A DNA stretch of 64,000 nt from Utricularia gibba (lineage: Eukaryota > Streptophyta > Magnoliopsida > Lamiales > Lentibulariaceae), in NCBI GenBank assembly GCA_002189035.1, contig NEEC01000159.1, forward strand, positions 1 through 64,000, read 5' to 3'. The position numbers and the translations under genes are program-made. Of this stretch, positions 25,201 through 36,190 are shown in pieces (positions within the stretch are counted from its first letter, which is position 1; every line of letters starts with the position of its first letter). A model generated the notes under the pieces. It was not told the DNA's origin. It was given only the letters and a program-made list of their open reading frames with translations, and made no database searches.

Positions 25201-26770
25201 CCACCACGTTCGCGACGATGCGACTTGGAACACCAAATCGACGGATTGTGATTTTCGGCTTGCAAAACATCTGCGTTTTTTCGGGTGATGTGAAATATGG
25301 GTTTTCGAGGCGATCTTTGCACATGCTTAGGGTGTGTCCCTACGAAGCCTCATGGTTTCCTCGCACACCGTTCGGCATCTCGTCGATATCCTGAAGACCG
25401 TGATGAGTCACGCTGCGCCCGGAATACCGTTTCGAAGCTCGTTCCGAGCCGGTCATCTTCCGTGTTGAAAGCTTCTTCGTCCGAGGATGCATCAGAGCTC
25501 GAATTATCGATTAGCCTTCAGATGTGCCACAAAGTGGCCACCACGTTCGCGACGATGCGACTTGGAACACCAAAAATCGACCGATTGTGATTTTCGGCTT
25601 GCAAAACATCTGCGTTTTTTGGGTGATGTGAAATATGGGTTTTCGAGGCGATCTTTGCACATGCTTAGGGTGTGTCCCTACCCGAAGCCTCATGGTTTCC
25701 TCGCAGTTCGGCATCTCGTCGATATCCTGAAGACCGTGATGAGTCACGCTGCGCCCGGAATACCGTTTCGAAGCTCGTTCCGAGCCGGTCATCTTCCGTG
25801 TTGAATGCTTCTTCGTCCGAGGATGCATCAGAGCTCGAATTATCGCCTTATTAGCCTTCAGATGTGCCACAAAGTGGCCACCACGTTCGCGACGATGCGA
25901 CTTGGAACACCAAAATCGACGTGATTGTAATTTTCGGCTTGCAAAACATCTGCGTTTTTCGGGTGATGTGAAATATGGGTTTTCGAGGCGATCTTTGCAC
26001 ATGCTTAGGGTGTGTCCCTACCGAAGCCTCATGGTTTCCTCGCACACCGTTCGGCATCTCGTCGATATCCTGAAGACCGTGATGAGTCACGCTGCGCCCG
26101 GAATACCGTTTCGAAGCTCGTTCCGAGCCGGTCATCTTCCGTGTTGAATGCTTCTTCGTCCGAGATGCATAAGAGCTCGAATTATCGCCTTATATTAGCC
26201 TTCAGATGTGCCACAAAGTGGCCACCACGTTCGCGACGATGCGACTTGGAACACCAAAATCGACGTGATTGTAATTTTCGGCTTGCAAAACATCTGCGTT
26301 TTTTCGGGTGATGTGAAATATGGGTTTTCGAGGCGATCTTTGCACATGCTTAGGGTGTGTCCCTACCCGAAGCCTCATGGTTTCCTCGCACACCGTTCGG
26401 CATCTCGTCGATATCCTGAAGACCGTGATGAGTCACGCTGCGCCCGGCATACCGTTTCGAAGCTCGTTCCGAGCCGGTCATCTTCCGTGTTTAAAGCTTC
26501 TTCGTCCGAGGATGCATCAGAGCTCGAATTATCGCCTTCTATTAGCCTTCAGATGTGCCACAAAGTGGCCACCACGTTCGCGACGATGCGACTTGGAACA
26601 CCAAAATCGACGCGATTGTGATTTTCGGCTTGCAAAACATCTGCGTTTTTTCGGGTGATGTGAAATATGGGTTTTCGAGGCGATCTTTGCACATGCTTAG
26701 GGTGTGTCCCTACCCGAAGCCTCATGGTTTCCTCGCACACCGTTCGGCATCTCGTCGATATCCTGAAGAC

Positions 26771-26784
26771 CGTGATGAGTCACG
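26771..26784. promoter_or_regulatory. CGTGA-TGAG-TCACG dyad containing a TGAGTCA (AP-1/Gcn4-type) core
   Basis: Shown for the reference monomer; nearly every monomer has it. CGTGA and TCACG form a 5 bp inverted repeat around TGAG, and TGAGTCA (26776-26782) is the exact heptamer bound by AP-1/Gcn4-class bZIP proteins. The site is lost only in damaged copies, for example near 16605 (GTGATTCACG) and 31600. Whether any protein binds is unknown; a 7-mer can arise by chance and then be copied with the repeat. Confidence 0.35.
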
Positions 26785-26808
26785 CTGCGCCCGGAATACC
26801 GTTTCGAA

Positions 26809-26821
26809 GCTCGTTCCGAGC
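26809..26821. other. Perfect short inverted repeat GCTCG-TTC-CGAGC in each monomer
   Basis: Five base pairs of stem with a three-base loop, immediately after TTTCGAA and about 25 bp downstream of the TGAGTCA dyad. It is conserved in almost all copies of all four domains. It could extrude as a small hairpin or simply be neutral; no function is claimed. Confidence 0.4.
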
Positions 26822-26910
26822 CGGTCATCTTCCGTGTTGAATGCTTCTTCGTCCGAGGATGCATAAGAGCTCGAATTATCGCCTTTATTAGCCTTCAGAT
26901 GTGCCACAAA

Positions 26911-26918
26911 GTGGCCAC
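26911..26918. other. GTGGCCAC palindrome inside a CCAC/GTGG cluster
   Basis: The segment CCACAAAGTGGCCACCACG has one 8 bp palindrome and two overlapping ways to pair CCAC with GTGG. It is conserved in most monomers. At 20629-20650 the 11-mer GTGGCCACCAC is duplicated in tandem, and at 34430-34440 CCAC is partly repeated (GGCCACACCACG), so the cluster may promote slippage. Confidence 0.4.
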
Positions 26919-29900
26919 CACGTTCGCGACGATGCGACTTGGAACACCAAAATCGACGTGATTGTAATTTTCGGCTTGCAAAACATCTGCGTTTTTTCGG
27001 GTGATGTGAAATATGGGTTTTCGAGGCGATCTTTGCACATGCTTAGGGTGTGTCCCTACTCGAAGCCTCATGGTTTCCTCGCACACCGTTCGGCATCTCG
27101 TCGATATCCTGAAGACCGTGATGAGTCACGCTGCGCCCGGAATACCTTTTCGAAGCTCGTTCCGAGCCGGTCATCTTCCGTGTTGAAAGCTTCTTCGTCC
27201 GAGGATGCATCAGAGCTCGAATTATCGCCTTCTATTAGCCTTCAGATGTGCCACAAAGTGGCCACCACGTTCGCGACGATGCGACTTGGAACACCAAAAT
27301 CGACGCGATTGTATTTTCGGCTTGCAAAACATCTGCGTTTTTTCGGGTGATGTGAAATATGGGTTTTCGAGGCGATCTTTGCACATGCTTAGGGTGTGTC
27401 CCTACCGAAGCCTCATGGTTTCCTCGCACACCGTTCGGCATCTCGTCGATATCCTGAAGACCGTGATGAGTCACGCTGCGCCCGGATACCGTTTCGAAGC
27501 TCGTTCCGAGCCGGTCATCTTCCGTGTTGAAGCTTCTTCGTCCGAGGATGCATCAGAGCTCGAATTATCGCCTTCTATTAGCCTTCAGATGTGCCACAAA
27601 GTGGCCACCACGTTCGCGACGATGCGACTTGGAACACCAAAATCGACGCGATTGTGATTTTCGGCTTGCAAAACATCTGCGTTTTTTGGGTGATGTGAAA
27701 TATGGGTTTTCGAGGCGATCTTTGCACATGCTTAGGTGTGTCCTACCCGAAGCCTCATGGTTTCCTCGCACACCGTTCGGCATCTCGTCGATATCCTGAA
27801 GACCGTGATGAGTCACGCTGCGCCCGGCATACCGTTTCGAAGCTCGTTCCGAGCCGGTCATCTTCCGTGTTGAAAGCTTCTTCGTCCGAGGATGCATCAG
27901 AGCTCGAATTATCGCCTTCTATTAGCCTTCAGATGTGCCACAAAGTGGCCACCACGTTCGCGACGATGCGACTTGAACACCAAAATCGACGCGATTGTGA
28001 TTTTCGGCTTGCAAAACATCTGCGTTTTTTGGGTGATGTGAAATATGGGTTTTCGAGGCGATCTTTGCACATGCTTAGGGTGTGTCCCTACCGAAGCCTC
28101 ATGGTTTCCTCGCACACCGTTCGGCATCTCGTCGATATCCTGAAGACCGTGATGAGTCACGCTGCGCCCGGAATACCGTTTCGAAGCTCGTTCCGAGCCG
28201 GTCATCTTCCGTGTTGAAGCTTCTTCGTCCGAGGATGCATCAGAGCTCGAATTATCGCCTTATATTAGCCTTCAGATGTGCCACAAAGTGGCCACCACGT
28301 TCGCGACGATGCGACTTGGAACACCAAAATCGACGTGATTGTAATTTTCGGCTTGCAAAACATCTGCGTTTTTTCGGGTGATGTGAAATATGGGTTTTCG
28401 AGGCGATCTTTGCACATGCTTAGGGTGTGTCCCTACCGAAGCCTCATGGTTTCCTCGCACACCGTTCGGCATCTCGTCGATATCCTGAAGACCGTGATGA
28501 GTCACGCTGCGCCCGGAATACCGTTTCGAAGCTCGTTCCGAGCCGGTCATCTTCCGTGTTGAAAGCTTCTTCGTCCGAGGATGCATAAGAGCTCGAATTA
28601 TCGCCTTCTATTAGCCTTCAGATGTGCCACAAAGTGGCCACGTTCGCGACGATGCGACTTGGAACACCAAAATCGACGTGATTGTAATTTTCGGCTTGCA
28701 AAACATCTGCGTTTTTTCGGTGATGTGAAATATGGGTTTTCGAGGCGATCTTTGCACATGCTTAGGGTGTGTCCCTACCGAAGCCTCATGGTTTCCTCGC
28801 ACACCGTTCGGCATCTCGTCGATATCCTGAAGACCGTGATGAGTCACGCTGCGCCCGGAATACCGTTTCGAAGCTCGTTCCGAGCCGGTCATCTTCCGTG
28901 TTGAAAGCTTCTTCGTCCGAGGATGCATCAGAGCTCGAATTATCGCCTTATATTAGCCTTCAGATGTGCCACAAAGTGGCCACCACGTTCGCGACGATGC
29001 GACTTGGAACACCAAAATCGACGTGATTGTAATTTTCGGCTTGCAAAACATCTGCGTTTTTTCGGGTGATGTGAAATATGGGTTTTCGAGGCGATCTTTG
29101 CACATGCTTAGGGTGTGTCCCTACCGAAGCCTCATGGTTTCCTCGCACACCGTTCGGCATCTCGTCGATATCCTGAAGACCGTGATGAGTCACGCTGCGC
29201 CCGGAATACCGTTTCGAAGCTCGTTCCGAGCCGGTCATCTTCCGTGTTGAAGCTTCTTCGTCCGAGGATGCATCAGAGCTCGAATTATCGCCTTATATTA
29301 GCCTTCAGATGTGCCACAAAGTGGCCACCACGTTCGCGACGATGCGACTTGAACACCAAAATCGACGTGATTGTAATTTTCGGCTTGCAAAACATCTGCG
29401 TTTTTTCGGGTGATGTGAAATATGGGTTTTCGAGGCGATCTTTGCACATGCTTAGGGTGTGTCCCTACCCGAAGCCTCATGGTTTCCTCGCACACCGTTC
29501 GGCATCTCGTCGATATCCTGAAGACCGTGATGAGTCACGCTGCGCCCGGATACCGTTTCGAAGCTCGTTCCGAGCCGGTCATCTTCCGTGTTTAAAGCTT
29601 CTTCGTCCGAGGATGCATCAGAGCTCGAATTATCGCCTTCTATTAGCCTTCAGATGTGCCACAAAGTGGCCACCACGTTCGCGACGATGCGACTTGGAAC
29701 ACCAAAATCGACGCGATTGTGATTTTCGGCTTGCAAAACATCTGCGTTTTTTCGGGTGATGTGAAATATGGGTTTTCGAGGCGATCTTTGCACATGCTTA
29801 GGGTGTGTCCTACCGAAGCCTCATGGTTTCCTCGCACACCGTTCGGCATCTCGTCGATATCCTGAAGACCGTGATGAGTCACGCTGCGCCCGGAATACCG

Positions 29901-31601
29901 TTTCGAAGCTCGTTCCGAGCCGGTCATCTTCCGTGTTGAATGCTTCTTCGTCCGAGGATGCATCAGAGCTCGAATTATCGCCTTATTAGCCTTCAGATGT
30001 GCCACAAAGTGGCCACCACGTTCGCGACGATGCGACTTGGAACACAAAATCGACGTGATTGTAATTTTCGGCTTGCAAAACATCTGCGTTTTTCGGGTGA
30101 TGTGAAATATGGGTTTTCGAGGCGATCTTTGCACATGCTTAGGGTGTGTCCCTACCGAAGCCTCATGGTTTCCTCGCACACCGTTCGGCATCTCGTCGAT
30201 ATCCTGAAGACCGTGATGAGTCACGCTGCGCCCGGAATACCGTTTCGAAGCTCGTTCCGAGCCGGTCATCTTCCGTGTTGAATGCTTCTTCGTCCGAGGA
30301 TGCATCAGAGCTCGAATTATCGCCTTATATTAGCCTTCAGATGTGCCACAAAGTGGCCACCACGTTCGCGACGATGCGACTTGGAACACCAAAATCGACG
30401 TGATTGTAATTTTCGGCTTGCAAAACATCTGCGTTTTTTCGGGTGATGTGAAATATGGGTTTTCGAGGCGATCTTTGCACATGCTTAGGGTGTGTCCCTA
30501 CCCGAAGCCTCATGGTTTCCTCGCACACCGTTCGGCATCTCGTCGATATCCTGAAGACCGTGATGAGTCACGCTGCGCCCGCATACCGTTTCGAAGCTCG
30601 TTCCGAGCCGGTCATCTTCCGTGTTTAAAGCTTCTTCGTCCGAGGATGCATCAGAGCTCGAATTATCGCCTTCTATTAGCCTTCAGATGTGCCACAAAGT
30701 GGCCACCACGTTCGCGACGATGCGACTTGGAACACCAAAATCGACGTGATTGTAATTTTCGGCTTGCAAAACATCTGCGTTTTTTCGGGTGATGTGAAAT
30801 ATGGGTTTTCGAGGCGATCTTTGCACATGCTTAGGGTGTGTCCCTACCCGAAGCCTCATGGTTTCCTCGCACACCGTTCGGCATCTCGTCGATATCCTGA
30901 AGACCGTGATGAGTCACGCTGCGCCCGGAATACCGTTTCGAAGCTCGTTCCGAGCCGGTCATCTTCCGTGTTGAAGCTTCTTCGTCCGAGATGCATAAGA
31001 GCTCGAATTATCGCCTTATATTAGCCTTCAGATGTGCCACAAAGTGGCCACCACGTTCGCGACGATGCGACTTGGAACACCAAAATCGACGTGATTGTAA
31101 TTTTCGGCTTGCAAAACATCTGCGTTTTTTGGGTGATGTGAAATATGGGTTTTCGAGGCGATCTTTGCACATGCTTAGGGTGTGTCCCTACCGAAGCCTC
31201 ATGGTTTCCTCGCACACCGTTCGGCATCTCGTCGATATCCTGAAGACCGTGATGAGTCACGCTGCGCCCGGCATACCTTTTCGAAGCTCGTTCCGAGCCG
31301 GTCATCTTCCGTGTTTAAAGCTTCTTCGTCCGAGGATGCATCAGAGCTCGAATTATCGCCTTCTATTAGCCTTCAATGTGCCACAAAGTGGCCACCACGT
31401 TCGCGACGATGCGACTTGGAACACCAAAATCGACACGATTGTAATTTTCGGCTTGCAAAACATCTGCGTTTTTTCGGGTGATGTGAAATATGGGTTTTCG
31501 AGCGATCTTTGCACATGCTTAGGGTGTCCCTACCCGAAGCCTCATGGTTTCCTCGCACACCGTTCGGCATCTCGTCGATATCCTGAAGACCGTGATGAGT
31601 C

Positions 31602-31829
31602 AATACCGTTTCGAAGCTCTTCCGAGCCGTCATCGCTTCTTCGTCCGAGGATGCATCAGAGCTCGAATTATCGCCTTCTATTAGCCTTCAGATGTGCCAC
31701 AAAGTGGCCACCACGTTCGCGACGATGCGACTTGGAACACCAGAATCGACGCGATTGTGATTTTCGGCTTGCAAACATCTGCGTTTTTTGGGTGATGTGA
31801 AATATGGGTTTTCGAGGCGAGGGTGTTCC
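31602..31829 (+). repeat. Two short-deleted monomers
   Basis: At 31602 GATGAGTCA joins ATACCGTTTCG, losing CGCTGCGCCCGGA, and at 31634 CCGTCATC joins GCTTCTTCG, losing TTCCGTGTTGAAA. At about 31820 GAGGCGA joins GGGTGTTCC, losing TCTTTGCACATGCTTA. The sequence between these points is normal. Confidence 0.8.
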
Positions 31830-34800
31830 TACGAAGCCTCATGGTTTCCTCGCACACCTTCGGCATCTCGTCGATATCCTGAAGACCGTGATGAGTCACG
31901 CTGCGCCCGGCATACCGTTTCGAAGCTCGTTCCGAGCCGGTCATCTTCCGTGTTGAAAGCTTCTTCGTCCGAGGATGCATCAGAGCTCGAATTATCGCCT
32001 TCTATTAGCCTTCAGATGCGCCACAAAGTGGCCACCACGTTCGCGACGATGCGACTTGAACACCAAATCGACGCGATTGTGATTTTCGGCTTGCAAAACA
32101 TCTGCGTTTTTTGGGTGATGTGAAATATGGGTTTTCGAGGCGATCTTGCACATGCTTAGGGTGTGTCCCTACCCGAAGCCTCATGGTTTCCTCGCACACC
32201 GCTCGGCATCTCGTCGATATCCTGAAGACCGTGATGAGTCACGCTGCGCCCGGAATACCGTTTCGAAGCTCGTTCCGAGCCGGTCATCTTCCGTTGAATG
32301 CTTCTTCGTCCGAGGATGCATCAGAGCTCGAATTATCGCCTTATATTAGCCTTCAGATGTGCCACAAAGTGGCCACCACGTTCGCGACGATGCGACTTGG
32401 AACACCAAAATCGACGTGATTGTAATTTTCGGCTTGCAAAACATCTGCGTTTTTTCGGGTGATGTGAAATATGGGTTTTCGAGGCGATCTTTGCACATGC
32501 TTAGGGTGTGTCCCTACTCGAAGCCTCATGGTTTCCTCGCACACCGTTCGGCATCTCGTCGATATCCTGAAGACCGTGATGAGTCACGCTGCGCCCGGCA
32601 TACCGTTTCGAAGCTCGTTCCGAGCCGGTCATCTTCCGTGTTTAAAGCTTCTTCGTCCAGGATGCATCAGAGCTCGAATTATCGCCTTCTATTAGCCTTC
32701 AGATGTGCCACAAAGTGGCCACCACGTTCGCGACGATGCGACTTGGAACACCAGAATCGACACGATTGTGATTTTCGGCTTGCAAAACATCTGCGTTTTT
32801 TCGGGTGATGTGAAATATGGGTTTTCGAGGCGATCTTTGCACATGCTTAGGGTGTGTCCCTACCCGAAGCCTCATGGTTTCCTCGCACACCGTTCGGCAT
32901 CTCGTCGATATCCTGAAGACCGTGATGAGTCACGCTGCGCCCGAATACCGTTTCGAAGCTCGTTCCGAGCCGGTCATCTTCCGTGTTGAAAGCTTCTTCG
33001 TCCAGGATGCATCAGAGCTCGAATTATCGCCTTCTATTAGCCTTCAGATGCCACAAAGTGGCCACCACGTTCGCGACGATGCGACTTTGAACACCAAAAT
33101 CGACGTGATTGTAATTTTCGGCTTGCAAAACATCTGCGTTTTTTTCGGTGATGTGAAATATGGGTTTTCGAGGCGATCTTTGCACATGCTTAGGGTGTGT
33201 CCCTACCCGAAGCCTCATGGTTTCCTCGCACACCGTTCGGCATCTCGTCGATATCCTGAAGACCGTGATGAGTCACGCTGCGCCCGGCATACCGTTTCGA
33301 AGCTCGTTCCGAGCCGGTCATCTTCCGTGTTGAAGCTTCTTCGTCCGAGGATGCATAGAGCTCGAATTATCGCCTTCTATTAGCCTTCAGATGTGCCACA
33401 AAGTGGCCACCACGTTCGCACGATGCGACTTGGAACACAAAATCGACGCGATTGTGATTTTCGGCTTGCAAAACATCTGCGTTTTTTCGGGTGATGTGAA
33501 ATATGGGTTTTCGAGGCGATCTTTGCATGCTTAGGTGTGTCCCTACCGAAGCCTCATGGTTTCCTCGCACACCGTTCGGCATCTCGTCGATATCCTGAAA
33601 GTGATGAGTCACGCTGCGCCGGCATACCGTTTCGAAGCTCGTTCCGAGCCGGTCATCTTCCGTGTTGAAAGCTTCTTCGTCCGAGGATGCATCAGAGCTC
33701 GAATTATCGCCTTCTATTAGCCTTCAGATGTGCCACAAAGTGGCCACCACGTTCGCGACGATGCGACTTGAACACCAAAATCGACGCGATTGTGATTTTC
33801 GGCTTGCAAAACATCTGCGTTTTTGGGTGATGTGAAATATGGGTTTTCGAGGCGATCTTTGCACATGCTTATGTGTGTCCTACCCGAAGCCTCATGGTTT
33901 CCTCGCACCGTTCGGCATCTCGTCGATATCCTGAAGACCGTGATGAGTCACGCTGCGCCCGGCATACCGTTTCGAAGCTCGTTCCGAGCCGGTCATCTTC
34001 CGTGTTGAAAGCTTCTTCGTCCGAGGATGCATCAGAGCTCGAATTATCGCCTTCTATTAGCCTTCAGATGTGCCACAAAGTGGCCACCACGTTCGCGACG
34101 ATGCGACTTGGAACACCAAAATCGACACGATTGTGATTTTCGGCTTGCAAAACATCTGCGTTTTTTTGGTGATGTGAAATATGGGTTTTCGAGGCGATCT
34201 TTGCACATGCTTAGGGTGTGTGTCCCTACCGAAGCCTCATGGTTTCCTCGCACACCGTTCGGCATCTCGTCGATATCCTGAAGACCGTGATGAGTCACGC
34301 TGCGCCCGGAATACCGTTTCGAAGCTCGTTCCGAGCCGGTCATCTTCCGTGTTGAAAGCTTCTTCGTCCGAGGATGCATAAGAGCTCGAATTATCGCCTT
34401 ATATTAGCCTTCAGATGTGCCACAAAGTGGCCACACCACGTTCGCGACGATGCGACTTGGAACACCAAAATCGACGTGATTGTAATTTTCGGCTTGCAAA
34501 ACATCTGCGTTTTTTCGGGTGATGTGAAATATGGGTTTTCGAGGCGATCTTTGCACATGCTTAGGGTGTGTCCCTACCGAAGCCTCATGGTTTCCTCGCA
34601 CACCGTTCGGCATCTCGTCGATATCCTGAAGACCGTGATGAGTCACGCTGCGCCCCGGAATACCGTTTCGAAGCTCGTTCCGAGCCGGTCATCTTCCGTG
34701 TTGAATGCTTCTTCGTCCGAGGATGCATCAGAGCTCGAATTATCGCCTTCTATTAGCCTTCAGATGTGCCACAAAGTGGCCACCACGTTCGCGACGATGC

Positions 34801-36141
34801 GACTTGGAACACCAAAATCGACGCGATTGTGATTTTCGGCTTGCAAAACATCTGCGTTTTTTCGGGTGATGTGAAATATGGGTTTTCGAGGCGATCTTTG
34901 CACATGCTTAGGTGTGTCCCTACCGAAGCCTCATGGTTTCCTCGCACACCGTTCGGCATTCTCGTCGATATCCTGAAGACCGTGATGAGTCACGCTGCGC
35001 CCGGAATACCGTTTCGAAGCTCGTTCCGAGCCGGTCATCTTCCGTTGAAGCTTCTTCGTCCGAGGATGCATCAGAGCTCGAATTATCGCCTCTATTAGCC
35101 TTCAGATGTGCCACAAAGTGGCCACCACGTTCGCGACGATGCGACTTGGAACACCAAATCGACGCGATTGTAATTTTCGGCTTGCAAAACATCTGCGTTT
35201 TTTCGGGTGATGTGAAATATGGGTTTTCGAGGCGATCTTTGCACATGCTTAGGTGTGTCCCTACCGAAGCCTCATGGTTTCCTCGCACACCGTTCGGCAT
35301 CTCGTCGATATCCTGAAGACCGTGATGAGTCACGCTGCGCCCCGGCATACCGTTTTCGAAGCTCGTTCCGAGCCGGTCATCTTCCGTGTTTAAAGCTTCT
35401 TCGTCCGAGGATGCATCAGAGCTCGAATTATCGCCTTCTATTAGCCTTCAGATGTGCCACAAAGTGGCCACCACGTTCGCGACGATGCGACTTGGAACAC
35501 CAAAATCGACACGATTTGATTTTCGGCTTGCAAAACATCTGCGTTTTTTTCGGGTGATGTGAAATATGGGTTTTCGAGGCGATCTTTGCACATGCTTAGG
35601 GTGTGTCCCTACCGAAGCCTCATGGTTTCCTCGCACACCGTTCGGCATCTCGTCGATATCCTGAAGACCGTGATGAGTCACGCTGCGCCCGGAATACCGT
35701 TTCGAAGCTCGTTCCGAGCCGGTCATCTTCCGTGTTTGAATGCTTCTTCGTCCGAGGATGCATCAGAGCTCGAATTATCGCCTTATATTAGCCTTCAGAT
35801 GTGCCACAAAGTGGCCACCACGTTCGCGACGATGCGACTTGGAACACCAGAATCGACGTGATTGTAATTTTCGGCTTGCAAAACATCTGCGTTTTTTCGG
35901 GTGATGTGAAATATGGGTTTTCGAGGCGATCTTTGCACATGCTGGGTGTGTCCCTACCGAAGCCTCATGGTTTCCTCGCACACCGTTCGGCATCTCGTCG
36001 ATATCCTGAAGACCGTGATGAGTCACGCTGCGCCCGGAATACCGTTTCGAAGCTCGTTCCGAGCCGGTCATCTTCCGTGTTGAATGCTTCTTCGTCCGAG
36101 GATGCATCAGAGCTCGAATTATCGCCTTCTATTAGCCTTCA

Positions 36142-36190
36142 GATGCGCCACAAAAGTGGCCACCTTTTCGAACGATGCGACTTGTAACAC
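36142..36190 (+). repeat. Domain II/III border monomer with a small mutation cluster
   Basis: The left part of this monomer has domain II states (GTTGAATGCTTC) and the right part domain III states (GCGCCAC, AACGATGCGAC, GTAACACCAG). Between them CCACAAAAGTGG has one extra A and CCACCTTTTCGAACG replaces CCACCACGTTCGCAACG. The switch therefore falls within about 50 bp around 36140-36180. Confidence 0.7.

Larger units (their letters stand above)
22480..26945 (+). repeat. Second dimeric block, marked by GCATAAGAG every ~688 bp or a multiple
   Basis: The variant GATGCATAAGAGCTC (usual form GATGCATCAGAGCTC) occurs near 22743, 23431, 24804, 26167 and 26861. The spacings are 688, 1373, 1363 and 694 bp, i.e. 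one or two dimers. It is linked to GTTGAATGCTTC and usually to a shortened or TATATT form of the CCTTCTATTAG site; the alternate monomers have GCATCAGAG. The same variant also appears singly near 17097, 28583, 30993, 34377 and 63490. This supports local spread of a dimer within domain II, independent of the A/B dimer of domain I. Confidence 0.7.
26600..26945 (+). repeat. Reference monomer (346 bp) used to describe the satellite
   Basis: This intact copy is exactly 346 bp. Hand count: A 71, C 91, G 87, T 97 (51% GC) and 33 CpG against about 23 expected, ratio about 1.4. Landmarks in order: CAAAATCGACGCGATT; a T run after CTGCG at 26646-26651; ATATGGGTTTTCGAGGCGAT; CACATGCTTAGGGTGTG; CCCTACCCGAAGCCTCATGG; CGTTCGGCATCTCGTCGATA; CGTGATGAGTCACG; GCTCGTTCCGAGC; the TTGAAAGC/TTTAAAGC variable site (here TTGAATGC); GAGCTCGAATTATCGCC; GTGGCCACCACG; TTCGCGACGATGCGACTTGG. 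Other copies differ by a few percent, mainly at recurrent diagnostic sites and by 1-2 base indels in homopolymers. I saw no obvious internal half-unit duplication. Confidence 0.95.
12014..36132 (+). repeat. Satellite domain II (about 70 monomers, GTGCCAC subfamily)
   Basis: Most monomers carry CCTTCAGATGTGCCAC instead of GCGCCAC and GGAACACCAAAATCG at the border. Many have GACGTGATTGTAATTTT in place of GACGCGATTGTGATTTT, CCTTATATTAG in place of CCTTCTATTAG, and GTTGAATGC or GTTGAAGC in place of GTTGAAAGC. GTTTAAAG is rare here (near 14290, 20904, 23060, 26488, 29590, 30622, 31314, 32638, 35388). A subset carries GACACGATT (near 23869, 31434, 32760, 34127, 35509). Several monomers are almost identical to one another over long distances. 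Between about 16.5 and 22.3 kb the block contains many scrambled patches, listed separately. The right edge is the disturbed monomer near 36150. Confidence 0.8.

Noticed and set aside
26690-26710. TTAGGG telomere motif
   Set aside because: TTAGGG occurs once per monomer within CATGCTTAGGGTGTG and never in tandem, so it is not telomeric repeat.
26802-26812. Pol III B-box-like GTTTCGAAGCT (SINE or tRNA origin)
   Set aside because: It differs from GGTTCGAANCC at two positions, is explained by the TTCGAA palindrome, and no A box lies at the expected distance upstream.
26600-26945. CENP-B box (NTTCGNNNNANNCGGGN)
   Set aside because: All TTCG occurrences in the reference monomer were checked on both strands; none has the required A and CGGG at the right spacing. 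TTCGTCCGAGGATG is the nearest and lacks CGGG.
30991-31800. 269-codon plus-strand open reading frame, the longest in the window, and similar 200+ codon frames (e.g. 20253-21035, 29643-30305 minus)
   Set aside because: They run through two or more satellite monomers, change frame at indels, overlap open frames on other strands and frames, and have no domain or codon signature. They arise because the repeat is CpG-rich and poor in stop codons.
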